Positions 18,185 through 27,983 of a stretch of DNA of 64,000 bases are shown piece by piece. Every line of letters begins with the position of its first letter. The stretch's first letter is position 1. The DNA comes from Halobacteriovoraceae bacterium (GTDB lineage Bacteria > Bdellovibrionota > Bacteriovoracia > Bacteriovoracales > Bacteriovoracaceae): the NCBI GenBank assembly GCA_020635115.1, contig JACKAK010000012.1, positions 14,448-78,447 of the forward strand. The letters are read 5' to 3'. Made by a program: the position numbers and the translations under genes. The notes beneath the pieces are model-generated. The model was not told the origin of the DNA. It made no database searches and saw only the letters and a program-made list of their open reading frames with translations.

Positions 18185-19141
18185 ATGATCAGAATGAGAA
18201 CAGGATTGTTACTTTTATTAGTCTCTTATTCAAAAATTATTTATTCAGCAAATTATGGATTACCGCTTGGACCTGGGCCTGAGGAGATAGCTCAAAGAAT
18301 TGAGCTTTTGAAATTAGCACCAAATCCGGTCATTAACGAATATTATGTTGAAGATGAGGAAGATGAATACTTTGAAATTTCAGGAAACTATACAAGCATT
18401 GATCCTACAACTTTTCAAGAATTTGTTACAAATTTCTATTTTTATAAAACAAAGATACCTGGTATTAGACCAGCTGTTATTATGGCCCCGACGATTCACG
18501 GGATAACGTTATATGAAAAATCTTTTGCTCGTTTTTTAGCTAAAAATGGTTTGCATGTTATTATTTCAGATGTGCCGGATAGAATTTCAGATGTAGACAG
18601 ACATACTGACGATATAGATAATTTTTTAATCCGTTCTACTTTATCCCTAATGCATTCGTTTGAACTGCTTCAAAACTTCGGAAATGTTGATAAGTCTAAA
18701 ATAAATGCTTTTGGATCCAGTTTAGGTGGTATTAGGGTTTCATTATTTGCAGGAATTGAGCAAAGGTTAAATGGTATTATTACGGTCGTGGCCGGTGGCC
18801 ATATCGCAGAAATATTGGCATCAAGTCAACAAAAGATAATAAATAGATATAGAGACTTTCGTATGGAGGCCGAAGAGTTTGAATCAGATTTAGACTTTTT
18901 TAAAAAATTACAAAAATCTATTAAATATGATCCTCTATACTTTGCCGATAGAGTTCCAAAAAATAAGTTAGTAATGTTTATGTCTAGAGAAGATCAGGAT
19001 GTTCCTTCTCCCACACAATTTAAGCTCTGGAAATATTTTCATGGCCCAAAATCCTATATCTTTTCAGGAGGACATAAGACGGCGATTTTAAGATCTTATT
19101 TTTACAAATCCAAGATACTTGACTTATTATATCGCTTTTAA
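18185..19141 (+). CDS. secreted alpha/beta hydrolase (dienelactone-hydrolase-like)
   Basis: 318 residues with an N-terminal signal peptide (MRTGLLLLLVSYSKIIYSA). The hydrolase core has nucleophile elbow GSSLGG (about residue 180), candidate Asp in SREDQDVPSPTQ and His in SGGHKTA, in the right order. An acidic insertion EDEEDEYFE follows the signal. AAAGGA lies about six bases before the ATG. Probably a periplasmic esterase or peptidase; the substrate is unknown. Confidence 0.78.
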   Translation: MIRMRTGLLLLLVSYSKIIYSANYGLPLGPGPEEIAQRIELLKLAPNPVINEYYVEDEEDEYFEISGNYTSIDPTTFQEFVTNFYFYKTKIPGIRPAVIMAPTIHGITLYEKSFARFLAKNGLHVIISDVPDRISDVDRHTDDIDNFLIRSTLSLMHSFELLQNFGNVDKSKINAFGSSLGGIRVSLFAGIEQRLNGIITVVAGGHIAEILASSQQKIINRYRDFRMEAEEFESDLDFFKKLQKSIKYDPLYFADRVPKNKLVMFMSREDQDVPSPTQFKLWKYFHGPKSYIFSGGHKTAILRSYFYKSKILDLLYRF

Positions 19142-19222
19142 GCAAGAGATTCTTTCCCTGGCGATTTTGGCCTAATCCAATAGTATCATTAAAGGGCCAA
19201 CTTATTTATCCAAGGATGGAAT

Positions 19223-20839
19223 GTGGACATTAAAGATTACAACTATTCACTGGCCCAAAATAGATCTCGTTACAATGACAGTTTACAGTCGATTTCAGAA
19301 GACTATGAAGAAAAATTAGCAGAAAAAGACAGAATAAACGAAATTAAAACAGAAAAAAGAAAGCAATATCTTAATGATGAAATAGATGACATTGAAAAGG
19401 ATTACGAAGTTAAGATCAGTGATCTTAATAGAAGAACAAAAGAGACAATAGACAAAACGAATATGGATAGGGCCGAGGAAGTTGAAGAACTCGAGAAGAA
19501 GAATAAAGTAAATCTGGAAGAAACAAAAAGAAAAAATGAAAAAAATATAGATGAATTAAGTAAAAACTACAATAAAGAAATTGAAGATTATAAAAATACG
19601 GCGAAGGCAAAAAATGAACATATGGCCAAGAGTTATGATATGGCCATAGATAAGAATGAAAGAGATGCTAGAGAGAGCTATGGAATTTTGAAAGATAATA
19701 TCGAGCAAAGATGGTCAGGAGAAAAAGAGAAAAATATTTCACCATTACAAAGAAAAATAAGAGAAAAAAATATTGATTTAACAGACAACATAGCTAAAAA
19801 CAATCGAGAGAAGGCAGAATTAAAAGACGAGTTTAAAAGTAACTTGAAAGATTTAGATAGAACAATTAGTGAGAAAAACAATCTCTTGAAAGCAAAAAGT
19901 GAGGCCTTTAGTCACAAGCTTGACGAACAGGCGATTGAGTATGCAAACGATAGAGAAAAACTTGATAAAAAGTATACGACAGTTATAGAAGATAGTTCAA
20001 AATCATCAAATAAGGGCCCAGGAAAGATTAGAGCAGAACTGACCAAAAAGCTTAAAGATCAAAATGATATGCATGGTCTTGAAAAACAAGAAATGATTGA
20101 TGTGAGGCAAAGGCAGTTGAATGAAGTGAATAGAAGTACTAAGGAACAATTATCAACATTAAAGAATTCGAATGAACATAAGATAGAAAACCAAAACAAA
20201 TATTACAATGAGCTTTTAGATAAACAAGATTCAATAAATACGCAGGCCGTTGCAAACATGCAAAAGCGTTTTTCAGTTGAGCGAGTAGATTTAATTAAGG
20301 ATTCTAAAGATCAATTGGATTTTGTATCTAATCGAATTTTAGATGAATATGCTAATAAATTTGACAAGCTTTCGTTGGATTATCAAAGAAGTTTAACTCA
20401 AATTAATGATGCTCATCAGGAAGAGAGAGAGAAGTTAAATGATAAAATGGAAGTCATTAGAAATCGTTTTGACCAGCAAATTGTAGCAGAAAAAGAAAAC
20501 AACGAGAGGAAACTAAATGTTGAACGCAAGGGCATGAAGGATCATATAGAAAAACAAGCTAGAGAACATGAAAAACAGCTTCATAAACTGGAATCTGATT
20601 ATGAGCAGAAAATGACTAAAATAAGAAAAGATAATATTGATAAGCTCAATAATTTGAGACAACGCTATGATGAAGAAATAATGAGAGAAAAGGATGATCA
20701 TAGGACGGTTTTATCTGAGTTAAAAATGGACTCAGATGAGCGATATAATCGACTTGAAGAGCATAGGAAAAACGAAGTAGAAAGTCTGATTAGTTTTTAT
20801 GAATCAAAGCTCGATGAAGTTAGAAGTTCAAAAAGCTAG
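19223..20839 (+). CDS. long coiled-coil protein, 538 residues
   Basis: Nearly the whole chain is charged heptad-like sequence rich in Glu, Lys, Asp, Asn and Arg with almost no Pro or Gly, so it should form an extended cytosolic coiled-coil rod. There is no signal peptide, membrane segment or catalytic domain. It starts with GTG, with AAGGA about six bases before it. Such proteins act as cytoskeletal or polar scaffolds, but nothing here proves that. Its end is 1 bp from a hairpin shared with the convergent downstream gene. Confidence 0.75.
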   Translation: MDIKDYNYSLAQNRSRYNDSLQSISEDYEEKLAEKDRINEIKTEKRKQYLNDEIDDIEKDYEVKISDLNRRTKETIDKTNMDRAEEVEELEKKNKVNLEETKRKNEKNIDELSKNYNKEIEDYKNTAKAKNEHMAKSYDMAIDKNERDARESYGILKDNIEQRWSGEKEKNISPLQRKIREKNIDLTDNIAKNNREKAELKDEFKSNLKDLDRTISEKNNLLKAKSEAFSHKLDEQAIEYANDREKLDKKYTTVIEDSSKSSNKGPGKIRAELTKKLKDQNDMHGLEKQEMIDVRQRQLNEVNRSTKEQLSTLKNSNEHKIENQNKYYNELLDKQDSINTQAVANMQKRFSVERVDLIKDSKDQLDFVSNRILDEYANKFDKLSLDYQRSLTQINDAHQEEREKLNDKMEVIRNRFDQQIVAEKENNERKLNVERKGMKDHIEKQAREHEKQLHKLESDYEQKMTKIRKDNIDKLNNLRQRYDEEIMREKDDHRTVLSELKMDSDERYNRLEEHRKNEVESLISFYESKLDEVRSSKS

Positions 20840-20840
20840 A

Positions 20841-20868
20841 GGCCTGACAAAATCAGAGATGTCAGGCC
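20841..20868 (-). terminator. terminator hairpin between convergent genes
   Basis: An 8-bp GC-rich stem (GGCCTGAC/GTCAGGCC) with a 12-base loop lies between the coiled-coil gene and the 134-residue gene. On the minus strand it is followed by TCTAGCTTTTTG, a fair T tract; the plus side is less T-rich. It probably ends both transcripts. Confidence 0.6.
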
Positions 20869-20884
20869 AAATTATCTTAAAATC

Positions 20885-21289
20885 TTATTGTAAATAAGCG
20901 TTTAAAGTTGTAGCAAGAAAGTCTTGAGTAGAAAGGTCTGCTTTATTTTCTTTATTATATTTTTTTCTGGCCTCTTCAACTTTTCTATCAAATGCTAAGG
21001 AGCGAATTTCAGGGTAATCAGATTCTTCTAATTTGTTTTCAAATAAATAGACGACAACATCTTCAAAAGGGATTTCACCAATTGCTGAGTTATTGAGTTC
21101 ATCCATCATATGACTGACGATAAGAGCATCTTCTTCTCTGTCTTTTTTAAAATGTGCTACAAATTTTTTTTGAATTGATCTGGTAGAAACTTCAAAATTT
21201 TCTTCTTCAGTTAATATTTCATCATCATTCATATCTTCTAAATTAAGATTTGATTCATCGCTCAGATCTTCTGACAAGTGATTATTCAT
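20885..21289 (-). CDS. hypothetical acidic protein, 134 residues
   Basis: No family recognised. The first 35 residues are strongly acidic and Asn/Asp-rich (SEDLSDESNLNLEDMNDDE); the rest looks helical, ending in STQDFLATTLNAYLQ. No signal peptide or membrane segment. AAGGAT lies six bases before the ATG, supporting a real gene. Confidence 0.65.
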   Translation of the reverse strand: MNNHLSEDLSDESNLNLEDMNDDEILTEEENFEVSTRSIQKKFVAHFKKDREEDALIVSHMMDELNNSAIGEIPFEDVVVYLFENKLEESDYPEIRSLAFDRKVEEARKKYNKENKADLSTQDFLATTLNAYLQ

Positions 21290-21378
21290 TTTTTATCCTT
21301 TTAAAAGTTGATACGTCTAACTTACGCCCGTAAAAATAAAGAGTCAATTTATCTTTTATTAGATCACCATTTTTTTAT

Positions 21379-22854
21379 TCAATGTCGAGAAATAAAAACT
21401 TTGAAATTTTTCTCACCCTCTTCAAGTTGAAAGAGAATTTTTTCTTGAGGTTCTTCATTTAAGATTTCTTTTTTTATTTTAGAAATGTCAATATTTCTAG
21501 CAATCAATTTTTCATTTAGTTCAAAATCTATAAAATCTTCTAGGTTTGAAACCGCTCTATATGGAAATGTTAGGTCAACTATTTTTTTGTTATTTTTAGA
21601 TATTTGAATTTTTAAATTAAATTCTTCAGGAAGAGTATTAATTTGATACAAGCTACTTTCAATCAATGATTTTTTTTCTAATGACAGTGCTTTAATTAAA
21701 ACTTTTCTATAGTTTAATGGGGCACCATAATCCTTTAAGATGGTGAATAGCCCCATAAGAGAACGGATAAGTTGAAATACAAATGCATTTCCACTTGAAC
21801 GGAACCACCATTTTTTGTTATCTAGATTTTTGTTAATCTCTTTTGAAATTTCCCAATTGTGAAGGTCAAAAACTTCATCTAGTAAAAATGGCATAAAGAT
21901 TGAACTTATTATGACTGGTAAATACTCTTGAATATAACTCAATTTTACAGGGTCAAATCCTATTTTTGAATATTCATTTAAGTCTAGATTTAAATTCCCC
22001 TTAAGAATTTCTACAATCATTTTATTAAATGAATTTTTTCTTTCTTTATTTAAAGTTAAAAAATGTCCGAAATCAAAAAATATTGGAGTAGAATCTTTGA
22101 CATAAAAATTCCCTTTATGAGTATCTCCTTGAAAAAAACCATCTAAGAAAAATTGTTGTAAATATGCGGTCAATAATTTACGAGAAAATTCTTCTTTTTG
22201 TTTATGAGTTGCTTTTACTTGAAAAATATCTAATGAAATCCCTTCACAGTATGTTGTAATGAGAACCTTATCTGTTGAAAACTCATGAACATTTGGAAAA
22301 ATAATATCTCGATGTGAATTCAGTTCATTAAATTTTTTAATATTATTTTTTTCAATTGTGTAGTTAGTTTCAATGTCCAAACTATTTGTCATTTCAGCAA
22401 TATACTCATGAACATCAAATCCCCATTTCTTTAATTTTGTATTGGCACCAATATGACCGATAAATCCGAGTAGTCGAATCTGTTCATTTATCTTTTCATT
22501 AATTTTAGGATAGAGAACTTTAGCGGCATAAATCCCAGTATCATTTTTGAATTTACACAGATGAACTTGCCCTAAAGATGCTACCCATTTTGCTTCATCA
22601 AAACTCAAAAAGAGATCATCAATACAATGTTTTAAAGATTGTTCAATATAATTTTTTATTTCGCTAAGAGGAATCGCTTTTAACTCAGTTCCCAACGACA
22701 AATTCTTATATTCCTCCATGGATTCACTAGAAGTTCCTGCCATTTGTGCAATTTTTAGAAAAATCCCTTTTTCTTGACCAAAATAATTTGAAATAATATT
22801 TAATGCTTTTTCTTTTAAAAAGTTCATGTCAGTTATTATAGATTGATAGATCAT
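21379..22854 (-). CDS. ABC1/UbiB-family atypical kinase
   Basis: Member of the ABC1 (AarF/UbiB/ADCK) kinase-like family. Visible are a divergent KxGQ motif (KIAQM), the ASLGQVH nucleotide loop, the VAIK-type Lys (YAAKVLYP), the conserved Glu region (LDIETNY), catalytic QGDTHKGNFYV and metal-binding FFDFGHF. The key residues are intact but the flanks are divergent, so this need not be the ubiquinone-biosynthesis protein. The start codon overlaps the stop of the upstream FecR gene as ATGA, which implies translational coupling and decides this start over a longer frame. 491 residues. Confidence 0.85.
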   Translation of the reverse strand: MIYQSIITDMNFLKEKALNIISNYFGQEKGIFLKIAQMAGTSSESMEEYKNLSLGTELKAIPLSEIKNYIEQSLKHCIDDLFLSFDEAKWVASLGQVHLCKFKNDTGIYAAKVLYPKINEKINEQIRLLGFIGHIGANTKLKKWGFDVHEYIAEMTNSLDIETNYTIEKNNIKKFNELNSHRDIIFPNVHEFSTDKVLITTYCEGISLDIFQVKATHKQKEEFSRKLLTAYLQQFFLDGFFQGDTHKGNFYVKDSTPIFFDFGHFLTLNKERKNSFNKMIVEILKGNLNLDLNEYSKIGFDPVKLSYIQEYLPVIISSIFMPFLLDEVFDLHNWEISKEINKNLDNKKWWFRSSGNAFVFQLIRSLMGLFTILKDYGAPLNYRKVLIKALSLEKKSLIESSLYQINTLPEEFNLKIQISKNNKKIVDLTFPYRAVSNLEDFIDFELNEKLIARNIDISKIKKEILNEEPQEKILFQLEEGEKNFKVFISRH

Positions 22855-25250
22855 TTCTGAACAGAGATTATAAACTCTTCCTCTGGGTTTGACCAATTAG
22901 ACTCTTCTTTATCTGAGATAGTTTTTACTCGCCAGAAAAATGTCTTCCCCACTAACTTAGGATCCGTGATATAGGCCTCTTCTTTCTGGGTTGTTATTTC
23001 TTTCACAATTTTTTTAAATCGTTTATCTGAGGCGGCCTGTAGTTTATAACTTGTTGCATAAGGAACTTTTTGCCACTCAAAATGGACTGGAGAGAAGCTT
23101 TTCTTGTCCTGATAAACAAAGTCAACAATTTCAAGACCACTGGGAACTCCAAGTGTGAAAACAATTTCACGAGTATTAGATGGAGTTCCAACTTGATCAC
23201 CTTCAAAGACTGAAGTCACTCTCCAATATAATTTGGGGTATTTATCAGCAGGGAGATCAAATCTAGAATTGGAATCTTCTACTTCAGATTTTTCAATGAT
23301 GCTTGAAAAATCATTATCTTTAGCAATTTCAATTCTATATTTTTTTGCAACATTGATTTTATTCCATTCAAAAGCAATATTTAATTTCTCTTGTTTTCCA
23401 AATTCTTTTTTATGTTGAGGATTTGATAATTTTACCTTTGGAACATCTACAACATTGAAAGGTTCTACTGAATATGTTTCACTGTATTCAGTCATTGGGA
23501 GTTGATCTTTATCGAGGGCCTGAACCCTCCAAAACATTGGCCCATTGAGGAAAACAGGAGCTAATACATTTGCATTTTTTGATACAAGAAATTTTGAATC
23601 TGTAAAATCTGATTCTTTTGCATACTCAACTCTATAGCTATCGACATATGAACGTTTGCTCCATTTAAGAGGAAGTTTAAATTCACCTTCTTTAGCAACG
23701 TAGTCTAAAATATCTTTTTTATAATCTTGATCGAGTTTTATTATTGGTGAGATTTTTATATTAAACCTAAATACCTCTCCCTCTCCTCCTTTACGACCTT
23801 TGGAATCAAGACCAGTAACTCTCCAAAAATAAGTTCCAACTTTTAAATTTTGAAGAGGCAAATTGTCTAATTTTGTTTTAATGCTGGTTTTGTCTTTCAT
23901 CGTATTATCTAGTGAATACTCTATGAGATATTCACTTGATTTGTTTTGTTTTTGCCATTTCAGTGAAATATCTGGGAAAGTTTCACCTATCGTAAAATCA
24001 AATTGATCTTGAGGATATAATAATGTAATCGGATCGACAAAATTCGCATATATGCTAAATGAACTGGCCTCAGTCCACTTTGTTTCAACATTATTTGGAT
24101 AAAAGCTCTTTACTCGCCAAAAATAATCTCCATAGGCAAGTTTAGAATTGAACGATGGTAAAAACACATCTTGCTCAACGAGGATATTTGAAAAATCTTC
24201 TTTCTCACTAATTTGTACGAGGTACTTTTCCGCCTTGGTTATCGAAGACCATCTGAATTTTGTGAGAATTTTTTCATCCTTTTTACCAGGAATAGTATAT
24301 ATTTTATCCTTTTCAGGGAAAATGGTTTTTGGGATATCTATGGATTTTGCATTAAAACGCCTTGGAATACTTTCCCCGACAACTCCCTCATCGACAATAA
24401 TTTGTACTCTCCAAAAATAACTTATACCAGATGGTATACTTAAAGATACTTCTCTAATATTTGATTTTTGTTCTTTGACTAATCTCCTAAATGACCTGTC
24501 CTTAGAAATTTGTACATTAAATTCCATTCCTTCAATAATTTTTTCAACATTCCATTTGAATAGGATTTGTGCAGAGCTCGCGCTCCATATATCTTGATTT
24601 TCAAGTGGAGATATTAGATCAATCCCAATATTTTTGACTTCTTCAATTTGATTTTTTACAACTTTCAAACTCTGATTTTTCTCAACATTTTTTGTCACAC
24701 CTTGCGACTCAACTTCTGCACTCCCTGATATAACATCGATTTTTGAAGACTTTTCGTTTATAAGATTTAAATTCAATTTTGTTTTTTTACCCGAGACCTT
24801 TACCTTTTTCCCTTTTTGAGTGAACTCTAAATTAATCCTTGTGCCAAGTATCCCGCTTAAGGAACCTTTTTTAACATCTACAGATTTGGAAGTTATAATA
24901 ACAAGACTGTTAGGTTCTAAGACAAATTCTGATCCATCATCAAAATGAATTTGTGCAACTGAATCATCTCCTGTGAATACATATTCGTTTTCAACAAGGT
25001 TATCTTTGTTCTGTGCTTGGTACCAACTAATATCGTAATCAAGTTTCACACGAACATCCTTATACACAGTTGATAGTGCCGCAATTTTTTCAAGATCACC
25101 TTTTCTAGAAATTGAATTATTATCGAACAATATTCTATCGTCTATGATGAGGTAAGTAGAAGTTATAAAAACAAGAATTGCTACAATCGCAATAACTTTA
25201 TCTATTGAGTCGGACTTTTTGAGTTGGATGGCAATTTCACTGTCAGACAT
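22851..25250 (-). CDS. membrane-anchored FecR-domain protein with six FnIII/Ig-like repeats
   Basis: 799 residues. One membrane segment near the N terminus (VIAIVAILVFITSTYLII) is followed by a FecR-type domain (about residues 85-205, with GDDSVAQIHFDDGSEFVLEPNS). The remainder has six repeats, each with a FxWxxxxxAxxYxIxIxxxxxF core and ending YFWRV or similar (ends near YFWRVQ, YFWRVKS, YFWRVTG, MFWRVQA, LYWRVTS, FFWRVKT). These resemble FnIII-like modules and should be periplasmic. It is coupled to the kinase gene below and divergent from the sensor kinase at 25363. Role in envelope sensing is inference. Confidence 0.82.
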   Translation of the reverse strand: MSDSEIAIQLKKSDSIDKVIAIVAILVFITSTYLIIDDRILFDNNSISRKGDLEKIAALSTVYKDVRVKLDYDISWYQAQNKDNLVENEYVFTGDDSVAQIHFDDGSEFVLEPNSLVIITSKSVDVKKGSLSGILGTRINLEFTQKGKKVKVSGKKTKLNLNLINEKSSKIDVISGSAEVESQGVTKNVEKNQSLKVVKNQIEEVKNIGIDLISPLENQDIWSASSAQILFKWNVEKIIEGMEFNVQISKDRSFRRLVKEQKSNIREVSLSIPSGISYFWRVQIIVDEGVVGESIPRRFNAKSIDIPKTIFPEKDKIYTIPGKKDEKILTKFRWSSITKAEKYLVQISEKEDFSNILVEQDVFLPSFNSKLAYGDYFWRVKSFYPNNVETKWTEASSFSIYANFVDPITLLYPQDQFDFTIGETFPDISLKWQKQNKSSEYLIEYSLDNTMKDKTSIKTKLDNLPLQNLKVGTYFWRVTGLDSKGRKGGEGEVFRFNIKISPIIKLDQDYKKDILDYVAKEGEFKLPLKWSKRSYVDSYRVEYAKESDFTDSKFLVSKNANVLAPVFLNGPMFWRVQALDKDQLPMTEYSETYSVEPFNVVDVPKVKLSNPQHKKEFGKQEKLNIAFEWNKINVAKKYRIEIAKDNDFSSIIEKSEVEDSNSRFDLPADKYPKLYWRVTSVFEGDQVGTPSNTREIVFTLGVPSGLEIVDFVYQDKKSFSPVHFEWQKVPYATSYKLQAASDKRFKKIVKEITTQKEEAYITDPKLVGKTFFWRVKTISDKEESNWSNPEEEFIISVQK

Positions 25251-25277
25251 GGGTTAAATATTCCCTTTCATTTTTTT

Positions 25278-25307
25278 TTGTTGCATATGGTAAAATAGTA
25301 CTATATT
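25278..25307 (+). promoter_or_regulatory. possible promoter of the HPt sensor kinase
   Basis: TTGTTG (25278-25283) and TATATT (25302-25307) are 18 bases apart in the 112-bp divergent spacer between the FecR gene and the kinase gene. The match to sigma70 consensus is moderate. Confidence 0.4.
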
Positions 25308-25362
25308 TGGAAACAAAAAGTAGGAAGAACATTTTTCTCTTTATATAGATAAAAGGTAAGGA

Positions 25363-27951
25363 ATGCCTAAGATTCTAAAAAGCATATCATTGAAGTATAA
25401 GCTCCTAGTACTTCTCATCTTAATGCCAATTACAGCACTTGGACTTTATCTCTATATGGCAAAAAATCTTTTTGAAAATGATAAGATTGCCTATATTTTC
25501 GGAACATCTCTTTCTTCTTCCAAAATGCAAGCTCATACAGTTGAGAATGAATTTAAAATTATAGGACAGATAAATCGTCCAATACTTGTAGGTTATTCAA
25601 GAGAAACAAAAAAGTTTGATAAGATTTCAATGACAATATTTAATGAGACAAAATCTTTAAATATTCTAAGGTTATATGAAGAAAATATCGATGGTGACTA
25701 TAAAAAAGTTGGAGAGCTCAAGAAAGAAGACTTTTTTATGGATGACCATATTGATGAAGTTGGAAATATCGAGTTAGAGTTTGCGAAAATTGAAGTTGGT
25801 GAGCTGAGCGTCAAAATTCTCTCATTAGAAAAAGGTCTGTTTGCTGTTTTCACCAAATTTGAACGCCAAAATTCTACTCCGATCGGTGTATTTAATGTTC
25901 AAACTTCTCAGGAATTAGTTAACCCTTTTATAACTCGCTCGTTTTTCTCTACTTATTTGATAAATAAACATGGAAAAGTTCTTCTTGGCCCTAAGGATCA
26001 AAAACTTCTAGAGAAGGATTTAGCTAATACAGATATTTATAAGCGACTTAAAGGTATCAAAACAAGAGAAGGAACTTTTGAAGAAAAGATCAAAACAGAT
26101 AATTACTTAGTCTCTTTCACTCAAGTTAATACAGGTAATCTCACAGTTTTAACCTTAATGAGTAAATCCATTGCTCTGAGTGCTGTTGGAACTCTTATTA
26201 TGAAATCTCTCCTTTTTCTGATTGCGATTGTTGCATTTTCAATTGTCATAGCTTTGATTGCTTCTAAGAAATTAACGAGTACACTAAGAGAACTCTTTTT
26301 TGCAACCAAAGAAATAGGAAAAGGTAACTTTGATATTGAAGTAAAAGAAAAATCACATGATGAAGTTGGTGAGCTTGCAAAATCTTTTAATTTCATGGGT
26401 AAAGAAATATCAAGGTTATTAAAAGAACTCAAAAAATACTCTGAGCACTTGGAAGAGTTGGTTGAAGAAAGGACGAGAGAATTAAATGAGGCCTTAAGTT
26501 TACAAAAAGGAATGATGGACTCTTTGGGCCAGGGATTTATGATGTTTGATGAAGCAGGAACAGTATTGCCAGTTTTTTCAAAGGCATCTGAAAAAATGTT
26601 TGAACGTTCCCCTGCTGGAGAATTTGTTGGGGATTTGCTTCAGATTCCAGAAAACGAAAAAGAAACATTTAAAAACTTCTGTCAATTTATCTATGCTGAA
26701 ACGATTCCGTTCGAAGATATTGCCAATTTGGCACCTAAAAAAATTGAAAACTCAAGTCATCGTAAAATTTTTCTCGACTATCATGAAATGAGAAATCAAG
26801 ATCAAAAAATTTCAAATGTAGTTATCGTCGCTACTGATAAAACTGATGAGGTTGCGGCACAAGAAGAAGCCAAAAAAGAGAAAGCTTACGTTGAGATGAT
26901 TGTTAAAATATTGAGCAATAAGGGCCAATTTAGTAATTTTTTATTAGACACGAGAAAAACTTTGCAAGAGATGAATAATTGCTGTCTATCAACTAAAATG
27001 ACTAACACAGAAAAAATTGACGCTCTTTTCAGAGGAATGCACACAATCAAAGGAAATTCTGGTTTGTTCTCACTTTACGATATTAAAAATACAACTCATG
27101 AATATGAAAATGAGCTTGATAAGTTAAAAGCAAAAGATGATAAAGAACAGACAGGCTTCATAGTAAATCTTCCTGAAAAATTAAAAGTAGTAGAAGATCT
27201 TTTTGATAAGTTTATTTCAGATCACGGACGTGTGCTTGGATTGCAATCTTGGAAAGAGTTCACTCCAACACAAGAAATCCAAATTGAGAAGTTAAAAATA
27301 TTCTTAGATTTGCTCAATAAAGTAAAAGCACCTAAAGGAGTGATACAGAGGTTTGTCGACAATATTTATGCCAGACCTTGTACTTCCTTATTGTCACACT
27401 ATAACGATCTTATACAGAATTTAGCACAACAATTAGGAAAAAAGGTTAAACCTCTCATTATAAATGGAGGAGAGACACGTGTTATTCCTGAGCTCTACAA
27501 TGATCTTTTTTCTTCTCTTGTACATGCTTTTAGGAATTCAATTGATCATGGAATTGAGCTCCCTGAGATAAGAGAGTCAAATGGAAAACTAGAAGAGGGC
27601 CAATTGTCTTTAACTATTTCAAAAATTCCTGATCTCAATGGAAATGAAGAACTGCTCATTTTACTAGAGGATGATGGAAAAGGAATTGATCCAGATGTTA
27701 TCCGAAGCCTAGTTAAAAATAAAAATCCAGAGTTGGCACAGAAAGAAAGTGATGAGGAAATTATACAGCATGTCTTCGATGCTTCCCTATCAACAAATGA
27801 AGAGGTAACCGATCTTTCAGGACGTGGAGTTGGAATGGATGCTATTAAAAATATTACAGTAAAAATGGGTGGAACAGTAGAAGTCAGGTCGAAAGTAGGT
27901 AAAGGAACTATCAATATTATTCGAGTGCCATTGCAAGAAAAAATAAATTAG
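25363..27951 (+). CDS. membrane sensor kinase: HAMP-PAS-HPt-HATPase (CheA-like output)
   Basis: 862 residues. Two membrane segments (about 13-31 and 272-300) bracket a 240-residue periplasmic sensor domain. Then come HAMP (about 300-352), a short coiled coil, a PAS-like domain (about 385-495), an HPt domain with phospho-acceptor His560 in FRGMHTIKGNSG, and a CheA-like ATPase with N box HAFRNSIDHG (721-730), EDDGKGID (769-776) and GRGVGMD (820-826). There is no dimerisation His box and no CheW domain, so phosphotransfer should go from the HPt His to a separate receiver, perhaps the protein encoded at 27984-28388. Confidence 0.88.
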   Translation: MPKILKSISLKYKLLVLLILMPITALGLYLYMAKNLFENDKIAYIFGTSLSSSKMQAHTVENEFKIIGQINRPILVGYSRETKKFDKISMTIFNETKSLNILRLYEENIDGDYKKVGELKKEDFFMDDHIDEVGNIELEFAKIEVGELSVKILSLEKGLFAVFTKFERQNSTPIGVFNVQTSQELVNPFITRSFFSTYLINKHGKVLLGPKDQKLLEKDLANTDIYKRLKGIKTREGTFEEKIKTDNYLVSFTQVNTGNLTVLTLMSKSIALSAVGTLIMKSLLFLIAIVAFSIVIALIASKKLTSTLRELFFATKEIGKGNFDIEVKEKSHDEVGELAKSFNFMGKEISRLLKELKKYSEHLEELVEERTRELNEALSLQKGMMDSLGQGFMMFDEAGTVLPVFSKASEKMFERSPAGEFVGDLLQIPENEKETFKNFCQFIYAETIPFEDIANLAPKKIENSSHRKIFLDYHEMRNQDQKISNVVIVATDKTDEVAAQEEAKKEKAYVEMIVKILSNKGQFSNFLLDTRKTLQEMNNCCLSTKMTNTEKIDALFRGMHTIKGNSGLFSLYDIKNTTHEYENELDKLKAKDDKEQTGFIVNLPEKLKVVEDLFDKFISDHGRVLGLQSWKEFTPTQEIQIEKLKIFLDLLNKVKAPKGVIQRFVDNIYARPCTSLLSHYNDLIQNLAQQLGKKVKPLIINGGETRVIPELYNDLFSSLVHAFRNSIDHGIELPEIRESNGKLEEGQLSLTISKIPDLNGNEELLILLEDDGKGIDPDVIRSLVKNKNPELAQKESDEEIIQHVFDASLSTNEEVTDLSGRGVGMDAIKNITVKMGGTVEVRSKVGKGTINIIRVPLQEKIN

Positions 27952-27983
27952 AAAGATAAATATTAGTAAAAAAGCAATGACAT

